64,000 nucleotides of DNA from Pyropia yezoensis (taxonomy: Eukaryota; Rhodophyta; Bangiophyceae; Bangiales; Bangiaceae): NCBI GenBank assembly GCA_009829735.1, contig CM020618.1, forward strand, positions 12,305,119-12,369,118. The letters run 5' to 3'. Positions 21,067-33,600 of the stretch are shown here, one piece after another (the stretch's first letter is position 1; each line of letters starts with the position of its first letter). The notes beneath the pieces are model-generated. The model made no database searches and had not been told where the DNA came from. It saw only the letters and a program-made list of their open reading frames with translations. The translations under genes were made by a program, and so were the position numbers.

Positions 21067-23802
21067 AAGGTCTATTCCAGATAGCTAGTCACCCGGGAGG
21101 ACCCAACTTCATGTCCCCCGCATGGCTCAGGGCGACACGAGAGCAGCCAGTTTATGTTTTTTTTCGAGTACAATACTCGTAGGCATCAGGTTGCACTATT
21201 TAGCTGTCTTTTTCGGGATGGTCTCGTACGCTGAAAAAGAAAACACTCTGTTCGTAGGCACAACAGCCCGTATGACCCTGTCTCAAAATTCGGCAACTCG
21301 TCCGTTTGTCTCGCTTTTGAGTTCTTTATGTACGGACCATTATGCTTTTGTACGCTAGAGGTCACGGACGAGCCTGTTCTTCTCTGTTCAACGCCATATT
21401 GCTTCCCCGATGTGATAGAGAAGAACAGAGAGGTTGTTGTTCTTCACGGCCGATTTGACATAAATGTCCGATACGGGGGCTACCTCAAAGTACTATGACA
21501 CGAAAAATAAGTATCTTGGACTGAACTGAGTCAAGCTGAAGCGCCGTCAGACATGTCTCTTCCCTTCACCCCACCCCGTCATTGCTTGCACCGCTGTTGC
21601 ACCCCGCACTCTCTGCCACAACCGCCATCTCCCCAACGCCCCGTGCACACATCCGCTGGACGAGTTACTATGTCGCGCCCAAGCCAAACTCTTTCTGCTG
21701 GTGGCCACTCGCGTCGGCGCCGCGCCTTCTACCGTCTGACGAAGGAGACAGCCGTCCTGCTGGACAACGTGCGTCGTTTTCTTGAGGGGGAGCGCGTGGC
21801 CGGGCGCGCGTACTCGTTGAGCAATCCCGTGGCGCGCACCGCGCGCGCTACTGGCGTCAGCGAGCGGTCCGTTTTGCGTGTGCGGGACGATGACTTTTTT
21901 GAGTCTTTGGCCGTCACAGGGGATCGCGAGACGCGTGCGCGCGGGTCGCGGACTTCCCCCGCGGAGCAAGCGTGTGTGCGCGATGCGGTGTACCAGCAGT
22001 ACGAGAATCGCTCTCTCCCTACTGTGGATTCCACTTTGGAGTACCTCACGACCGCGGCCACGGTGCATGCGGCCACCGGAATTGGCTCGCCTCCTACGAC
22101 TTCTTGGACCCGCACATCGCTGCTTCGTGCTATGAGGGATTCTGGTTTTCATTTTGCGCGTGGTCTCAACCACTACGACGTGGCTCGCGAGAATCCTGCA
22201 ATCAAGGCGCAGCGGGAAAACTACATTGACACGGTGCGGGAGTACCGCCGCGTGGGTCGTACCATGTACTACACCGACGAGACCTGGGTTAATAAGAACA
22301 TGTCAGTGTACCGCAGTTGGAACGACGCGACGCTGAAGTCAAGACTAAATGTGCCGTCGGGAAAGGGCGGCCGGATTAATATCGCCCACGTCGGGTCTTG
22401 CGACACTGGGCTCTTGGACGGGGCCGGCCTCGTTTTCATTGGCAAGTCCAACACTGGGGACTACCACAACGAAATGAACTCCCGGCGCTGGCTGGAGTGG
22501 CTGCAAGAGGATGTCTTCCCCAAGATTAGTGGTCAAGTACTCGTCGTCGACCGGGCTCCGTACCACTCGGTGCGCACGCCCGAAACGCGACCTGCGACGA
22601 GCATGATGCGGAAGGCTGAGCTTGTTGATTGGCTGGTGGCGCACAATGCCGTTCCTGACAGCTGGGAGGGTCCGTGGCTGACCAAGAAAACCAAGGTGGA
22701 GCTGATGGCGCAAGCGGCCAAAAATCGGCCTGCTCCACGGCTTCTCGTACAAGACCAAGCGCAAGATTTCGGGGTGTCCATCCTGATTTCACCCGTGGCC
22801 CACCCGGAGCTGAACCCCATCGAAATGGTGTGGGGTACGGTCAAGATGGCGGCCAAGCGTGGGAACACGAACTTCACGCTGACAGCCCTCAAGGAGCTTG
22901 TGGCGGCGCAGTTTGCCAAGATAACTCCCGAGGAATGGCTGAAGAATGAGCTTCACGCCATCAAGATGGAGGAATCTTACCGGCGTCTCGGCGAGATTAG
23001 CGACCAAGTGACGGCAGCTTTTGACGATGAGCAGCTGGAGGTCGAATGGAGAGGTGGGGACGGCGAAGGAGAGGATGCCGCGGACGGAGTGGGAGAGGAG
23101 GTGGAGGACGATGAGGGAGGCGACGAGGGCGAGGAGGATGAGAGCACGACGGTGGGAGAGAGTGCGGAGAGTGTGTCGGACGAAAGCGAGGCAGGGGAGG
23201 GCAGCCCTTCCGATAGCATGGAGATGTGACCACGATACCGACCCAGCGCAGTTCCTACTTTTTTGAAGAGCGGCAGGCGACCACCTTCAGCCGGACGCGA
23301 TCTTTAGGTGGACATATGATTGGTCCCGAGGACCTCTCCCTGCCATGTAGGGTGGCTGACACGTTTCGGGGAAGGCGCTGGCGGTTCGCACTGCGATCCC
23401 GCTCCCTGCAACCGCAACGACGGGATTATGAATGGGTGTCACAGTGTCGTCCATCGAGACGAGATTACGGATTCAACGCAGCGCTCCCTGTTCGATTCAC
23501 GAATTGTCATGGAACGGGTCGATATGTAACCCCCGTTCAGCCAACGACACATTGCTCCAATGTGGTGTTGATCCGCATTTGGGCACCACGAACACGACCG
23601 GACCGCACCACGTGCGCTGGCGGACCTCCGATGCTCATCAGCCGAGCGTTCAGGCGCAAGAACACACTCTTGGGTCCTGTCTTTTTTACCACAGGCCCGG
23701 AGCGCATTGCTGATCATGTCCACCAAGTTTGAGCCGTAGCAGACCAGATGCGGCTGAAAGAAAACTCTTTTCTCAAGTGAGTAGCTATCTGGAATAGACC
23801 TT
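21067..23802 (+). mobile_element. complete Tc1/mariner-type DNA transposon
   Basis: A 2736-bp element with terminal inverted repeats. The left end starts AAGGTCTATTCCAGATAGCT and the right end is its inverse complement. The match runs over about 21 bp with one further mismatch before a shared TCAC. It is flanked by TA at 21065-21066 and at 23803-23804, the TA duplication expected for the IS630/Tc1/mariner superfamily. It holds one intact transposase gene. The non-coding parts (21090-21660 and 23230-23780) are AT-richer than the host DNA. Confidence 0.92.
21670..23229 (+). CDS. Tc1/mariner (IS630-like) DDE transposase
   Basis: Cut-and-paste transposase of the surrounding element. 519 residues from the Met at 21670; an in-frame Met at 21553 is possible. 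The N-terminal ~100 residues are basic, with a helix-turn-helix-like region (ARATGVSERSVLRVRDD). The catalytic triad is visible: first Asp in YYTDETWVN, second in VVDRAPYHSV, and Glu in HPELNPIEMVWG. The last ~70 residues are an acidic Glu/Asp/Gly tail, which is unusual for the family. There is no stop or frameshift, so the gene could still be functional. Confidence 0.93.
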   Translation: MSRPSQTLSAGGHSRRRRAFYRLTKETAVLLDNVRRFLEGERVAGRAYSLSNPVARTARATGVSERSVLRVRDDDFFESLAVTGDRETRARGSRTSPAEQACVRDAVYQQYENRSLPTVDSTLEYLTTAATVHAATGIGSPPTTSWTRTSLLRAMRDSGFHFARGLNHYDVARENPAIKAQRENYIDTVREYRRVGRTMYYTDETWVNKNMSVYRSWNDATLKSRLNVPSGKGGRINIAHVGSCDTGLLDGAGLVFIGKSNTGDYHNEMNSRRWLEWLQEDVFPKISGQVLVVDRAPYHSVRTPETRPATSMMRKAELVDWLVAHNAVPDSWEGPWLTKKTKVELMAQAAKNRPAPRLLVQDQAQDFGVSILISPVAHPELNPIEMVWGTVKMAAKRGNTNFTLTALKELVAAQFAKITPEEWLKNELHAIKMEESYRRLGEISDQVTAAFDDEQLEVEWRGGDGEGEDAADGVGEEVEDDEGGDEGEEDESTTVGESAESVSDESEAGEGSPSDSMEM

Positions 23803-23804
23803 TA

Positions 23805-24610
23805 AGGACACTCCACAACACATTGCAGTGGGACTCAAGGGAGAAGCCGTGGACGGACGAGGTGCCTCTGTGTGTCCCCTGCGTCACCCTGGGCAGGCGC
23901 AATCCAGCGACAATTCTATTGGAGACGCCCGCATGAGGCGCCTGATCGCTTTTGATCCGGCGCGGATTGTCGATCAGTCGTCCTCGCACAAGGCGCACGA
24001 TCTGATTGTGAGCCCTCGCGATAAATGACCAGTGACCGTGGCCGATGTGACAACCGCCAGCCCGCCGCAGGATCAAATCCAACGGAGCACGGCCTTGGAA
24101 CAGGTCACGCGTGCACGGCCATGTCTGATTGGCCGTCGCGAATCGCTTACGGCGGAGCTGGCGGCGGCCCTACTCAGCGTCGAGCTGGCGCTGGGCGTCG
24201 GAACAGAGACACCCTGATGACAGGTGCCGGCGGCGGCTGCGATTCGCGGCATGATGGCCGCGGCGGGAACGACGGGGAGCCGGGGCGCGCAGCCTGCCGC
24301 GGCCGGCGCCGCGCTGGCGGCGCACGGCAACGCGGCGGCGACGGCACGACGCGGCGAGGGCGGCTGCGGCTGGTTTGCTTGGTGTCTGCGGGGCGCAGGC
24401 CGGCGATCCTTCCCCGTCGGTCCCTCAGGCCAAGCTCTCCCTGCTCGAGGCCCCTGCCTGGATCAGCCGGGAGGCGCTGAAATGAGCAGCGGCGGCAGAC
24501 CGCTAAGGCTTGGTGAGGGGGAAGCCCCCGCCTGGTCGCCTCTCGACGAGACGGCTCCCGCCTCGTCACCGACTGGGGCTGCGCTTACCGTCGGCGCTCG
24601 GCGCCGCCGA
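23805..24610. other. region right of the transposon, no gene recognised
   Basis: No supported coding sequence. The minus-strand frame at 24463-24610 may be an out-of-frame continuation of the unidentified ORF to its right. Confidence 0.4.
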
Positions 24611-25675
24611 TCATCCGCAGCCGTATCCTTCCAGGAGCGACGGTTGTGGCGCACAGCTGCGTCGCAGCGCCGTCCGGAACACGCCCATTCTTGTAACTCG
24701 CAGGTACGGCCGAGGCCTGATTGGCGCTGCGGCCTTCCTGCGCGGCCGCACAGGACGACGCTTCACCGGACGCAATGAAGACGAAGAAGGCGCAGACGAC
24801 GCAGACCACGACGGCGAGAGAGAGGGTGACGACGAAGAAAACATGTTACCGCCCGGCACCGCTGCCACACTGCTGCCCGCTGCGCCGCCTCGCGCAGATG
24901 CTGCAGCGCCGCCGCCCGTTGGGCCTCCTAGCAGAGACTCTCCACCAGCCCGGCGGCCCGCCTGGACTCCCCGGGAAGACGCTCCAGTGCCTCTGCCGGA
25001 CGCGCCTGCTCCCCCAGAGTGAGAAGGACCGAGGGGTGCACCATCAATTGTGCTGTCCGAGAGTGGCGCCCCAATCATGGCCGCCCAGTCCAGATCGGGC
25101 GGCGACGCTGCAGCTGAGGCCTCACCCGTTCCCGGAAGAGGGGCGCTTGCAGCCGCGACGGCGCGGCCCATGGCCACCGCGTCTTCCGCTCCTTCCGCTG
25201 AGTTTGCCGTCCAACGCGGGATACGGCTCCAGACGGCTCTGGTCGCCAATGTCGTCGCGGCAATAGCCCATCCATCCGACGGCATCAGCGGCGCTAGGCC
25301 CTCCAAGACCAGCCCAAGCGGGGTGCCGTCTGTGAAGGACAGCTCGATCAGGCCTCCCAAGCTGAGGGAGAGGGCGCAGGCGCGGCATGAGATGAGCAGC
25401 GCGGCCGACACCGCGTCGGCGTCCACAGGAGACTGACGAGCGGGCGGGGACCCATCCGACCGCGCGCGCTGCACCCAAGCCAGATTGCTCCATCGCACCG
25501 CAAGGTCCGCAGCAGTGTTCGCTGCGATGTCAGCCGGTGAGGTCCTTGGCCCGACAATCAGCCGCATGCCGCCATCAGGGCCGATCAGCAGCCCAAAAAA
25601 GTGCAGGTAACGGTCCAGGACACCCTACCCGCGTCGAAGACGGGCCACCCGAGGAGGTGGCAGGGGGTTCTCCAT
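24611..25675 (-). pseudogene. unidentified ORF with an early in-frame stop
   Basis: Reading from the ATG at 25675, the frame gives MENPLPPPRVARLRRG, then TAG (25625-25627). The same frame then stays open for 338 codons to 24611. After the stop it reads GVLDRYLHFFGLLIGPDGG and then MRLIVGPRTSPADIAANTAA, a non-repetitive globular-looking domain of about 150 residues with hydrophobic stretches (for example ALLISCRACALSLSLGGLIE). A Gly/Ala/Ser-rich linker and a basic end follow. If the TAG is real, a start at 25567 leaves 318 residues. I know no family for it. It may be a broken host gene, a gene of a decayed mobile element, or an intact gene starting downstream of the TAG. Confidence 0.4.
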
Positions 25676-26527
25676 GGCGACGAAGACGGGCGCTGTCAAA
25701 CAGCACGGGGGATGCACGGCGCGAGGCTGATGACCGTGCGTTGTAACGCCAAAGCCTATTGGGGGAATGCAGCTCCCCTAGGTGCAGGGCGCGATGCACC
25801 ATGCGTTGGAGAGCCACACGGCGAGGGCTCTGGACCAAGCTCCCTTCTAGCATAGAGACGGGCCTTCTCTGTCAACAATATGCAAAACGTGATGCCTGGA
25901 GGACCAATCAGCAGTCTTCTGAGCCAAGGATGGCTTCTGGCCTCTGCTCATGGTCACCACACACTCCCCGGCCTGGCCGTCTGACAACGCGTCTCGAACG
26001 CTCCCAGGTAACTCACGAGCTTGTCAGGGTGCGCTGGTTGGGGCTGACCTGTCCGCATGACGCACCGCGGCAGAAGGGAGCCACGGGGGCGGCCTCCATC
26101 GGGATGGGGGGGAACGGTTCGAATATTTAAGTCGGCTGAAGCGGCCGAACAGAGCCGCGACGGCGGGCGCCAGAGGGAGAAGGGGTGTCCGGTGAGATTG
26201 TCCGGGGGGGCTGACGCACCGCAGATTCAAAAGGGTGTCGGGGGTAGGCTGCCTTTATGACTCAAGATGTCCTCGAAAGCCGGCTGGCGGCGGGCGAAAG
26301 GGGGGTTGGGGTGCCACGCTTGGGAGAGACCTAGCAGGATTGCGCATGGCGGCTTGAAGAGCCGGCAGCAGACCCAGGAAGGGGACGGGGAGCCGGCAGC
26401 GGGAAAACATGACACTTGGCGGCATCAACAGGTACAGACCGCGGAGGTGTCAAGCTGCGAGGGACTCCGACGCGCGGCCCCCGATCGATGCCAAGATGCC
26501 TGGCCAGGACAGAGTGGTAGCGGTGTG
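25676..26527. other. left flank of the Copia element, no gene recognised
   Basis: No conserved coding sequence was found. A TATTTAAG motif lies near 26124. The last five bases (26523-26527, GTGTG) are the left copy of the Copia target-site duplication. Confidence 0.5.
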
Positions 26528-26938
26528 TGTGAAACCGCCCCCACGTTTGTGCCTGCGCCATCACACTTCCCAATGTGACGAGACCTTGGCGGGGCGAGCG
26601 GTAATATATCTCATCCTAGCCGACGTGGCCGGACGGGTAGAGATCCTGCCAGCCGCACACGGCACGAGTGCCGTGCTGCTACTGGGCAACAGCCGTGCAT
26701 AGCCCTGTACGGGGTGGCTGAAAGGGGGGGACACGTGAGAGCGCACGAGAGAGGGGGAGGGGGAGTGGCGGGTCCGCCGCGCTTTATGAGTGACCCGACC
26801 GACCGCGCAGGGGTCGGTTGGCCTTGGGATCGACAAGCCATACCTTAGAAGTAGACATACATATTGTATTGTTTGCTCTGGGATACAGGCTGTCTCGCTC
26901 TCCTCTACGTTTCACCTGTAGTAGCCATACCTACCACA
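26528..26938 (+). repeat. Copia left LTR
   Basis: 411 bp, starting TGTGAAACC and ending CTACCACA. It carries the element promoter by family knowledge. It pairs with the right LTR at 35539. Confidence 0.95.
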
Positions 26939-27345
26939 TTCGCGAATTACTAAGTACGGTTGCTACAGCCCTACCTGGTCTTCCCCTCACCTTCTCCGCT
27001 TCAGACGCGATCCCTGACGGGATTTGCCGCCCTGTCCGCCCCGACCGCCTGGCCCCTCGACCGACCCTGATCCGTGACAAGGAGCCCCGGTCTCTTGTGA
27101 TCCTGTTGCCTAGGACGCTGTGCCGCCTCGTCCTGGTGCCACGTCGCGGTCCCTTGTCGCTTTCGCCCGGATTTGTGTGACCCCGTGCTGTGAGGGTGGC
27201 TGGACCTGTTTGTGCCGTCCGCCTCAGCACCTAAGAGCTACAGCTGTGCGCCAATCGCCCTTTCGCCCTGTTGTTTCTTTTCCACCTGTGCCCTACCTCC
27301 CCGACCCTGTTCTGCCCCACTCAACGTCCCAACCACAAACACACC

Positions 27346-29048
27346 ATGGAGGCAGGAGGTGCTTGGACCCGCCCGCCTGTCTTCATGCCGACGACAGACA
27401 TGACCACCGTGGATGATACGGTGCGCCAGTTTATCCACGCCGTCCGTACGCTGGAGCAGACCTTTATCGGCACGACCCCGCCTCAGGAGATCAAGGACGC
27501 GTTCGCGGAGGGCATCCAGGCAGCGCAGCTGTTCGACCCGGCGATGATCAATCCCATGCCCATTTACCGCGAGCTACGCCTGCAGCTCGGCCGTTACGGG
27601 GTTGTCTTTGGCCCCGTAGACTCCCACCTGCCGATGCCGCTGCGCACCCCTATGCTGCTGGCGACGACCATGTACCCCGAGGGCGCGGACCGCGAGGAGG
27701 CCAAGACCGTGGCCACCGCGCTGGCGGAAGCGTCACGCCTCCAGCGCTCGCGCCAGACGACTGGGACGACCATCGGGGCTAGCTCCCACGCCACCAGTGG
27801 TAGCAGTTACAACTCGGAGAAGGCGATGGCAACGCGCCACGCCCAGTACGTCGCGTCCCGTTTTGCGCACAAGCAATTCACGGGCGACTATCGTCAGGGG
27901 CAAGTTTGGTCGGAGTCGGTCTCGGACTTCCAGTCGGTCGCCCGTGACTTCGACCTCAACGCCGACATGCGGTACAAGCTGCTGCATAACATCCTGGGCG
28001 GCGATGCTAAGCGGTACTGCCCGAAAAACGTTCAGGGCCACGCCGCGTCCTACAATGAGGCGGTGGCTAAGATGGAGGCGGAGTATAACTCCCACTCCCG
28101 CCAGATGCAGGTCAAGAACTACATATCATCCTTCCGAATGCATAACCTGATCGTCAACTTGGGGACGACAGAGCCCAACGCCTTGGCTAAGACCTATTCG
28201 CTCATCCACAAGCTGGCGCCTATGACCCCTCCCTCATACCGCACGGACTCGGCTAAGGTCGATTTCTCTCGGCCGCCGTCCTTCGCTACCCGTGGGCGGC
28301 GCAAGCCCTCAGCCGCGCGAACAACAGCGGGTTGAGCTTCCAGCAACTCTACTCCGAACTGGAGAGCGATCTACAGCTCCATTACAACGGCAAGGTAGCT
28401 CATGCGAAGGACGCAGCGATTGACGGTATGAGCATGACGCCAGACATGATCGCGACGCAACTACCCAAGGTGTTGAGCGCCAAGGTGATGTACCAGCGGC
28501 AGGGTATGTATGCCCACCCAAAACGCAACCTAGGCGACTACTGCCCCTCCTCTCGGAGTAGGAGCGGCCCCCGCGGTGGTGCAGATGGCAGCCCACGCAG
28601 TTCTGGGTCCAAGTCATCAGCTCAGTTAGACCCGTTGTCGCTGGCTGGATGTTTCAACTGTGACCACCCGGGCCACACGATGCAGGACTGTCACGAGAAG
28701 ATTGATACCAAAAGGGCGGCGCTGCGCAAGCTCGAGTACTTCCGCAAGAAACACCGAGGTCACAATGTGGCCGCAACTGTTCTGTACCAGCTATGCCAGC
28801 AGCTGGACGCCATGGTCGGTGACGATGGTGAGCTGGCGTCTCTGGCATTCATCGGCATGGTATCCGACGACAAGCACGTGGATGAGGCGGCCTGCTTTAA
28901 GGCCCTCTGTATGAATGAAGAAGGGTCCACCCAAGGGCAAGCCGCGCCCCTGGATGATCCCTCTGACGACGAGTCTCCCCCCCGGCGGGTACATTTTGCC
29001 CCGGGGGCGTATGTCGTCATCGCACACCCCGATCTAGACGAAAGGCGC
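27346..29048 (+). pseudogene. gag: Copia gag, frameshifted
   Basis: Structural capsid/nucleocapsid protein of the element. The ATG at 27346 opens a frame to 28335 (MEAGGAWTRPP onward). Similarity-like composition then continues in another frame from about 28255 (reading NNSGLSFQQLYSELE) through a zinc knuckle CFNCDHPGHTMQDC at 28650-28691, which fits CX2CX4HX4C exactly. This means a one-base frameshift near 28255. A further shift in a C-run near 29048 is needed to reach the protease. Copia elements usually encode gag-pol as one frame, so these look like mutations rather than programmed shifts. Confidence 0.85.
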
Positions 29049-30641
29049 CCCCCTGGGAGCAGGACTCAGCTGCCTTTGAGTGTCTGTTTTCTGAGCGGCC
29101 TGACGCCCTCAACTTTGAAGGCGCCTGCCTTGACACTGGTGCTACCCGGACAGTCATCGGGCAGCACCAAGCCCGAGCCTTTGTGTCGATGATTGGAGCT
29201 CCGCCCCAGTGGCGGCGGGCCAAGGCCGCTAGCTTCCTGTTTGGTGGAGTGTCGACACCAAGCCTGGGAACTGTCCGTGTACGAGTACCCGTCTCGCGCA
29301 CCTTGTACGCCGATTCATGCGTTGATGTTGTGGACCCGGACGTTCCGTTCCTGTTTGGACTTGACATGCTCGACAGGCTAAGCCTCTACGTTAACAACGT
29401 GTAGGATCGCCTTAAGTGTGACCGTCGCGCCATAGCCACTCCGCTTGTGCGGAAGGGCAACCACCTCTACCTCGAGTGGGGTAACGAGGCGCACTACACC
29501 ACGACGGAGCTGGACCGCCTGCACCGTCACTTTGCTCACCCCCACCCTGAGCGTCTTGCTGCCTTACTGAGGCAAGCCAGGGATCCGAACGTCACCGTCG
29601 GCGCGCGACAGCAGCTGGACAAGCTGTCTGAAGAATGCGACGTTTGCCAGCGGCTTGCTCGTGCACCTGGTCGCTTCCGTGTGGCACTTTCACCGGGCGA
29701 CATTGCCTTCGACCGCACGGTGCTCATTGATATGATGTTCCTTGATGGCGATCCGGTTCTGCACATCATTGACAAGGACACCCGCTTTGGAGCCGCTGGA
29801 TTTACGACGGCCGGCGAGACGGCCGAGGCCACATGGAAGCTCTATGACCGGATCTGGGCGTCGGCCTACGTCGGCCACCCCGAGACGATGCATACTGACC
29901 AGGGACCACAGTTCAGGTCAGCCGCGTGGGCAGCCCTAGCTCACTCGGCCGGCATCGCCTTAGTCAACTCCGGCGTCGAGTCGCACAACGCCCTTGGCAG
30001 TGGAGAGCGTTACCACGCCTTCCTGCGCAACGTTTACCGCAGGGTGCATGCCGAACATCCAGGGTTAGACAAGGAATCAGCGCTGGCGATGGCGGTGGCC
30101 GCCGTTAATCAGACGGCCGGCCCGAGTGGGCTGACTCCGACCTTGTTGGTTTTTGGGGTCATTCCGAGGATGCCTGTCGCCCCCATCAGGGTGCCGTCGC
30201 AGCAGGACCGGTCCGCCGCCCTTATCACCGCCCGCAAGGAAATGGCGGCTCAAGTGGCGCGTATCCGCGTGCAGACGGCCCTGTCTGCTCCAGTCCCAGC
30301 GGCTGCTGACCGGGACATCCAGCCTGGTACCCAAGTGTTGGTCTACCGTGAGCCCCCTGTGGGCTCCTGGCAGGGCCCCTATACGGTGGTGGTACAGACC
30401 AACAAGGTGGTCAGTGTGGCGGTCGATGGCCAGCTCAAGTCCTTTGGCGTCGACAAGGTCAAGATCTACAAAAAGCCGTCTGCAGGGACTACGGCAGCAC
30501 CTAACCACTCGCCCCTGGCACCAACCGTACAGGGTACTGCGCCCACAGAGACTGTGGTGGTCGGTGATACACCCACGGCAACGGCAGTACCGAGCGCTAC
30601 ACCGATGACAACTACTGGCACAAACCCTATCGCCAACCGTG
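29049..30641 (+). pseudogene. pol: Copia protease and integrase part of pol
   Basis: The aspartic protease motif LDTGATRTVIG is at about 29129-29161, and the domain ends near 29400 with FLFGLDMLDRL. A TAG at 29402-29404 then interrupts the frame. The same frame resumes into integrase: HHCC zinc site (HRHFAHPHPERL with CDVCQ), then the DDE core with D in LIDMMFLD, D in HTDQGPQF and a Glu 36 residues later in GSGERYH, matching D-35-E. A C-terminal segment with GTQVLVYREPPVGSWQGPY follows, as in integrase tails. The reading is cut by the nested insertion at 30642. Confidence 0.9.
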
Positions 30642-33600
30642 ATCGTCGGCAACCGGAACCACATGCAACTCAATCACACACACTGCATGGCGTTTTATTT
30701 CACAATTTTCCACTGCAACGTGCTGCAACATCACGCGAAGACCGTCCACTGATGAAAAAAGAGCACCACTGCAATACATGTCATGACTTGTGTATGGCCG
30801 CATCTTCTTGTATTTCCCTGCAACACAGATCCCACATGCACATCACCGCTCCTCACGTACTGGCCATCGCGACTCCGACAGTCGCATCGGACGAGCTGGT
30901 CGAGTCACGGACGACGAAACATCGACCTTTCGTTCTCCACGCCTACACGCCCGGCCGCCAGTGTCGTCTTAGTTCAAAATACATCGCTGAAGAGTCCACC
31001 AATTCTTCCGACCCGACCAGATCGCGCGGTCCGGACGTTTCAGGACATCTGATTGACCACACAGCCTCACCCGAGCCTCCATTCACGCAGGCTACTTTTT
31101 GGCATCCCCTCCTGAACATGCTCATTTGCGCATCTACCGACGCCAGTGAGCTGATTCTGGACTCAGCTTGTCTTAAATCGCACCAAGATCCTCCACAAGT
31201 GATGATCCAGTTCCCGGCTCGCACCCCTCCCACATCACCACGCGAAGCACCTCCCGAGAATCGCTCTTGGGGAGGGGCACGGTGCCTTCTGGGCCCAATT
31301 CAGAGGACTGTCGACTTGGCGCAGTCAGCGAAGAGCAAGAGCCTGTACGTCTGCGTGTCCATGATTGAAGATTTCACCGAATCGCCTCTCCTTGCCACGT
31401 CCTGAGCAATCCCCACCCCTCTTTCCCGGAATTCTCATCTGACTCCTCAAATCCTAGTCAATCGCAGTTCCGGAAGCTCTCTGCCTCCCCGCCCCCCCGC
31501 GCCCCCCCAGCCCTCCCAGTTGCTCATGTTGACCCCCCCTCAAAGAAGGGCTCTCAATACATCAATTCAGCTCTTGGAACTTGTTCGGAAGGACGAATGA
31601 CGACTGGAGCAAGACGCTGGGCTCATTCGACAGCGTTATCCCGCGCTCCCGGGCAAGCTACTGCGACGTAAACAAAAAAAACCGCAGGGGCATGGAGGAC
31701 TGACAGGCTACAAAATCGGTCTCACTCCAGATTTCTTCTCGAGAAAGTTAGTAGACCTTAATTGTTCATGATAAGTCTCATTCGACACCACTATCGTGCG
31801 TTTGCATAGGGGCACCATCGCGTTCTGGTTGGTCGATGTGATGATATGCTTTGAAAACGTTGCATTTCCGCATGTTCTCTTGATGACTTACGTTAGAATG
31901 CTCGAGCATTCCGAAATTGGGGATGCTTCAAGTACGTTTTCGTTAGTAATTGAACTTTCCGTGTGCGCAAGTACAGGATCTTTTATTGGACTCTCACAGA
32001 GTCTGAACAGAGTGGGCAGGTCCTTGCACGGGCTTGCTCCATATGAGGATTATTTGCTTGACCAATCAGCGAAATCCGCCACCACCACTTGGCACCCAAT
32101 GAATGAACTGGTGGCTACCGTCGCTGCGGTGGAGACCGCACGCCATTGGATGCGTGTGGAGCACGAACCGGGCTTGCCACACCTTGCCCCTTCCACCCAC
32201 CGCCTTGCCTCCACCTCACCCCCCCTCCACGCCCCGCTCGCACTCTCCTCCAGCCCCTGCAAGCGCTCTCCCGGACTGCCCCTTCTCCCACCGTGTCGTG
32301 TCCCATTCCTTTCCAGCTCCCCCCCCACCCCCCCCGCCTCCCCCCCCCGCGCCCCCCTTCTCTCCATCTCCTCTCCCCCTTCCCCGCACCCATGCCCCCC
32401 CCCCACCCCCCCCCCTCTCCACCCCTCGCGCTCCCCTCGCTTCCCTCCATCTCCTCTCCCGCTTCCCCGCACCCACGCTCTTCCTTTTCCGCTTACTCTT
32501 CATGTCCATCACTCAGGTATGCCATGGGTGGTGCATGTGGGTGGATCGGCTGGACGGAGCTGCTCTGGTGATGTACGTGGGTGTATGCGCGGGGGGCTGC
32601 TCGCGCGGTGGTACGAGAGGGCGTGTGGGAGGGTGGCAGTTGCCGTGGTGGTGGCGGTAGGAAGACGATACACATGGGGGTGCCATACATGCACAGTTCC
32701 ATGTCATGCGCTGCATTGGCTTGCATTTCTCTGCATGTGCGTTGCGTTGGCTTGCAATTACCTGCATGTTTTTGATATTCACGAGTTTTTTGCCCGCTAC
32801 GTACCTTTCGCAGTTCCTTCTCAATGTGATCCTTACCGCGCTGGTGTCCTCTCTTCCCTTCCCTTCCGCCCCCGGCTTCCCGGCTCCCCTCCACGCGATT
32901 CCACACCCCCCGACGCACTCTCCCTCCTCCCCTTGGTCTTTCCGTGTACCCATCAGGTATGCGCAGAGTATGCAGTGAGTGGTGCATGTGGATGGATGAG
33001 CCAGACGCAGCTGATTGGTGATTTAGGTGGGTGCGTCGGCGGGTGGATGCGTCTGCTGTGGTACGGGAGGACATGTGGGCGGGAGGCCGCAGACGTAGTT
33101 GTGTGCGTCGGGTGACGGCGAGTACAGGCGGCCGTGCGTGGGAGCACCAGCAGGCGTGCGGAGTGTCTGGCGGGATCCGTTGAACGGTGTGTCTGCCCAC
33201 TGTGTCAGGGACGGCGGGTGTCTGGGGCGGCGCAGACATTGCGGCGAGGCATTGACGTCGATGCGGCAAGTGGCTGTGACTGTGTCTGCTTCTGGTGTGT
33301 GTCTGTGCCTGTGTCTATTCACCTGATCAGGCAGCTCCAGGTGGCCTGCCTCTGTAGTACGTGTCTAAATGCTTTGAGAAGGCGCTGAGTAACTTCTAAA
33401 GTGAACAAAAATGGATGAGCGATTCCACAAGGACCGGAATAAAAGGGGCCGTCATACGGCGTCATCCGGACTGTGCCGGATACGCACTGTAGTGGCCTAT
33501 TCAACTCTATGTGTTTCACACTGCAATCTAGCTTGCATTGAGGTGTGTTACGGGATGCAATACACGTGGTGTATGGTGCATCACACCATTGTTGCTGCCC

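Noticed and set aside
26040-26130. GGTTCGAAT resembling a tRNA T-arm
   Set aside because: No matching acceptor, D or anticodon arms could be folded around it, and an AT-rich TATTTAAG follows directly.
31796-33115. 439-codon ORF inside the nested element
   Set aside because: Mostly Pro/Ser-rich translation of pyrimidine tracts followed by a duplicated segment. No transposase or other domain was seen.
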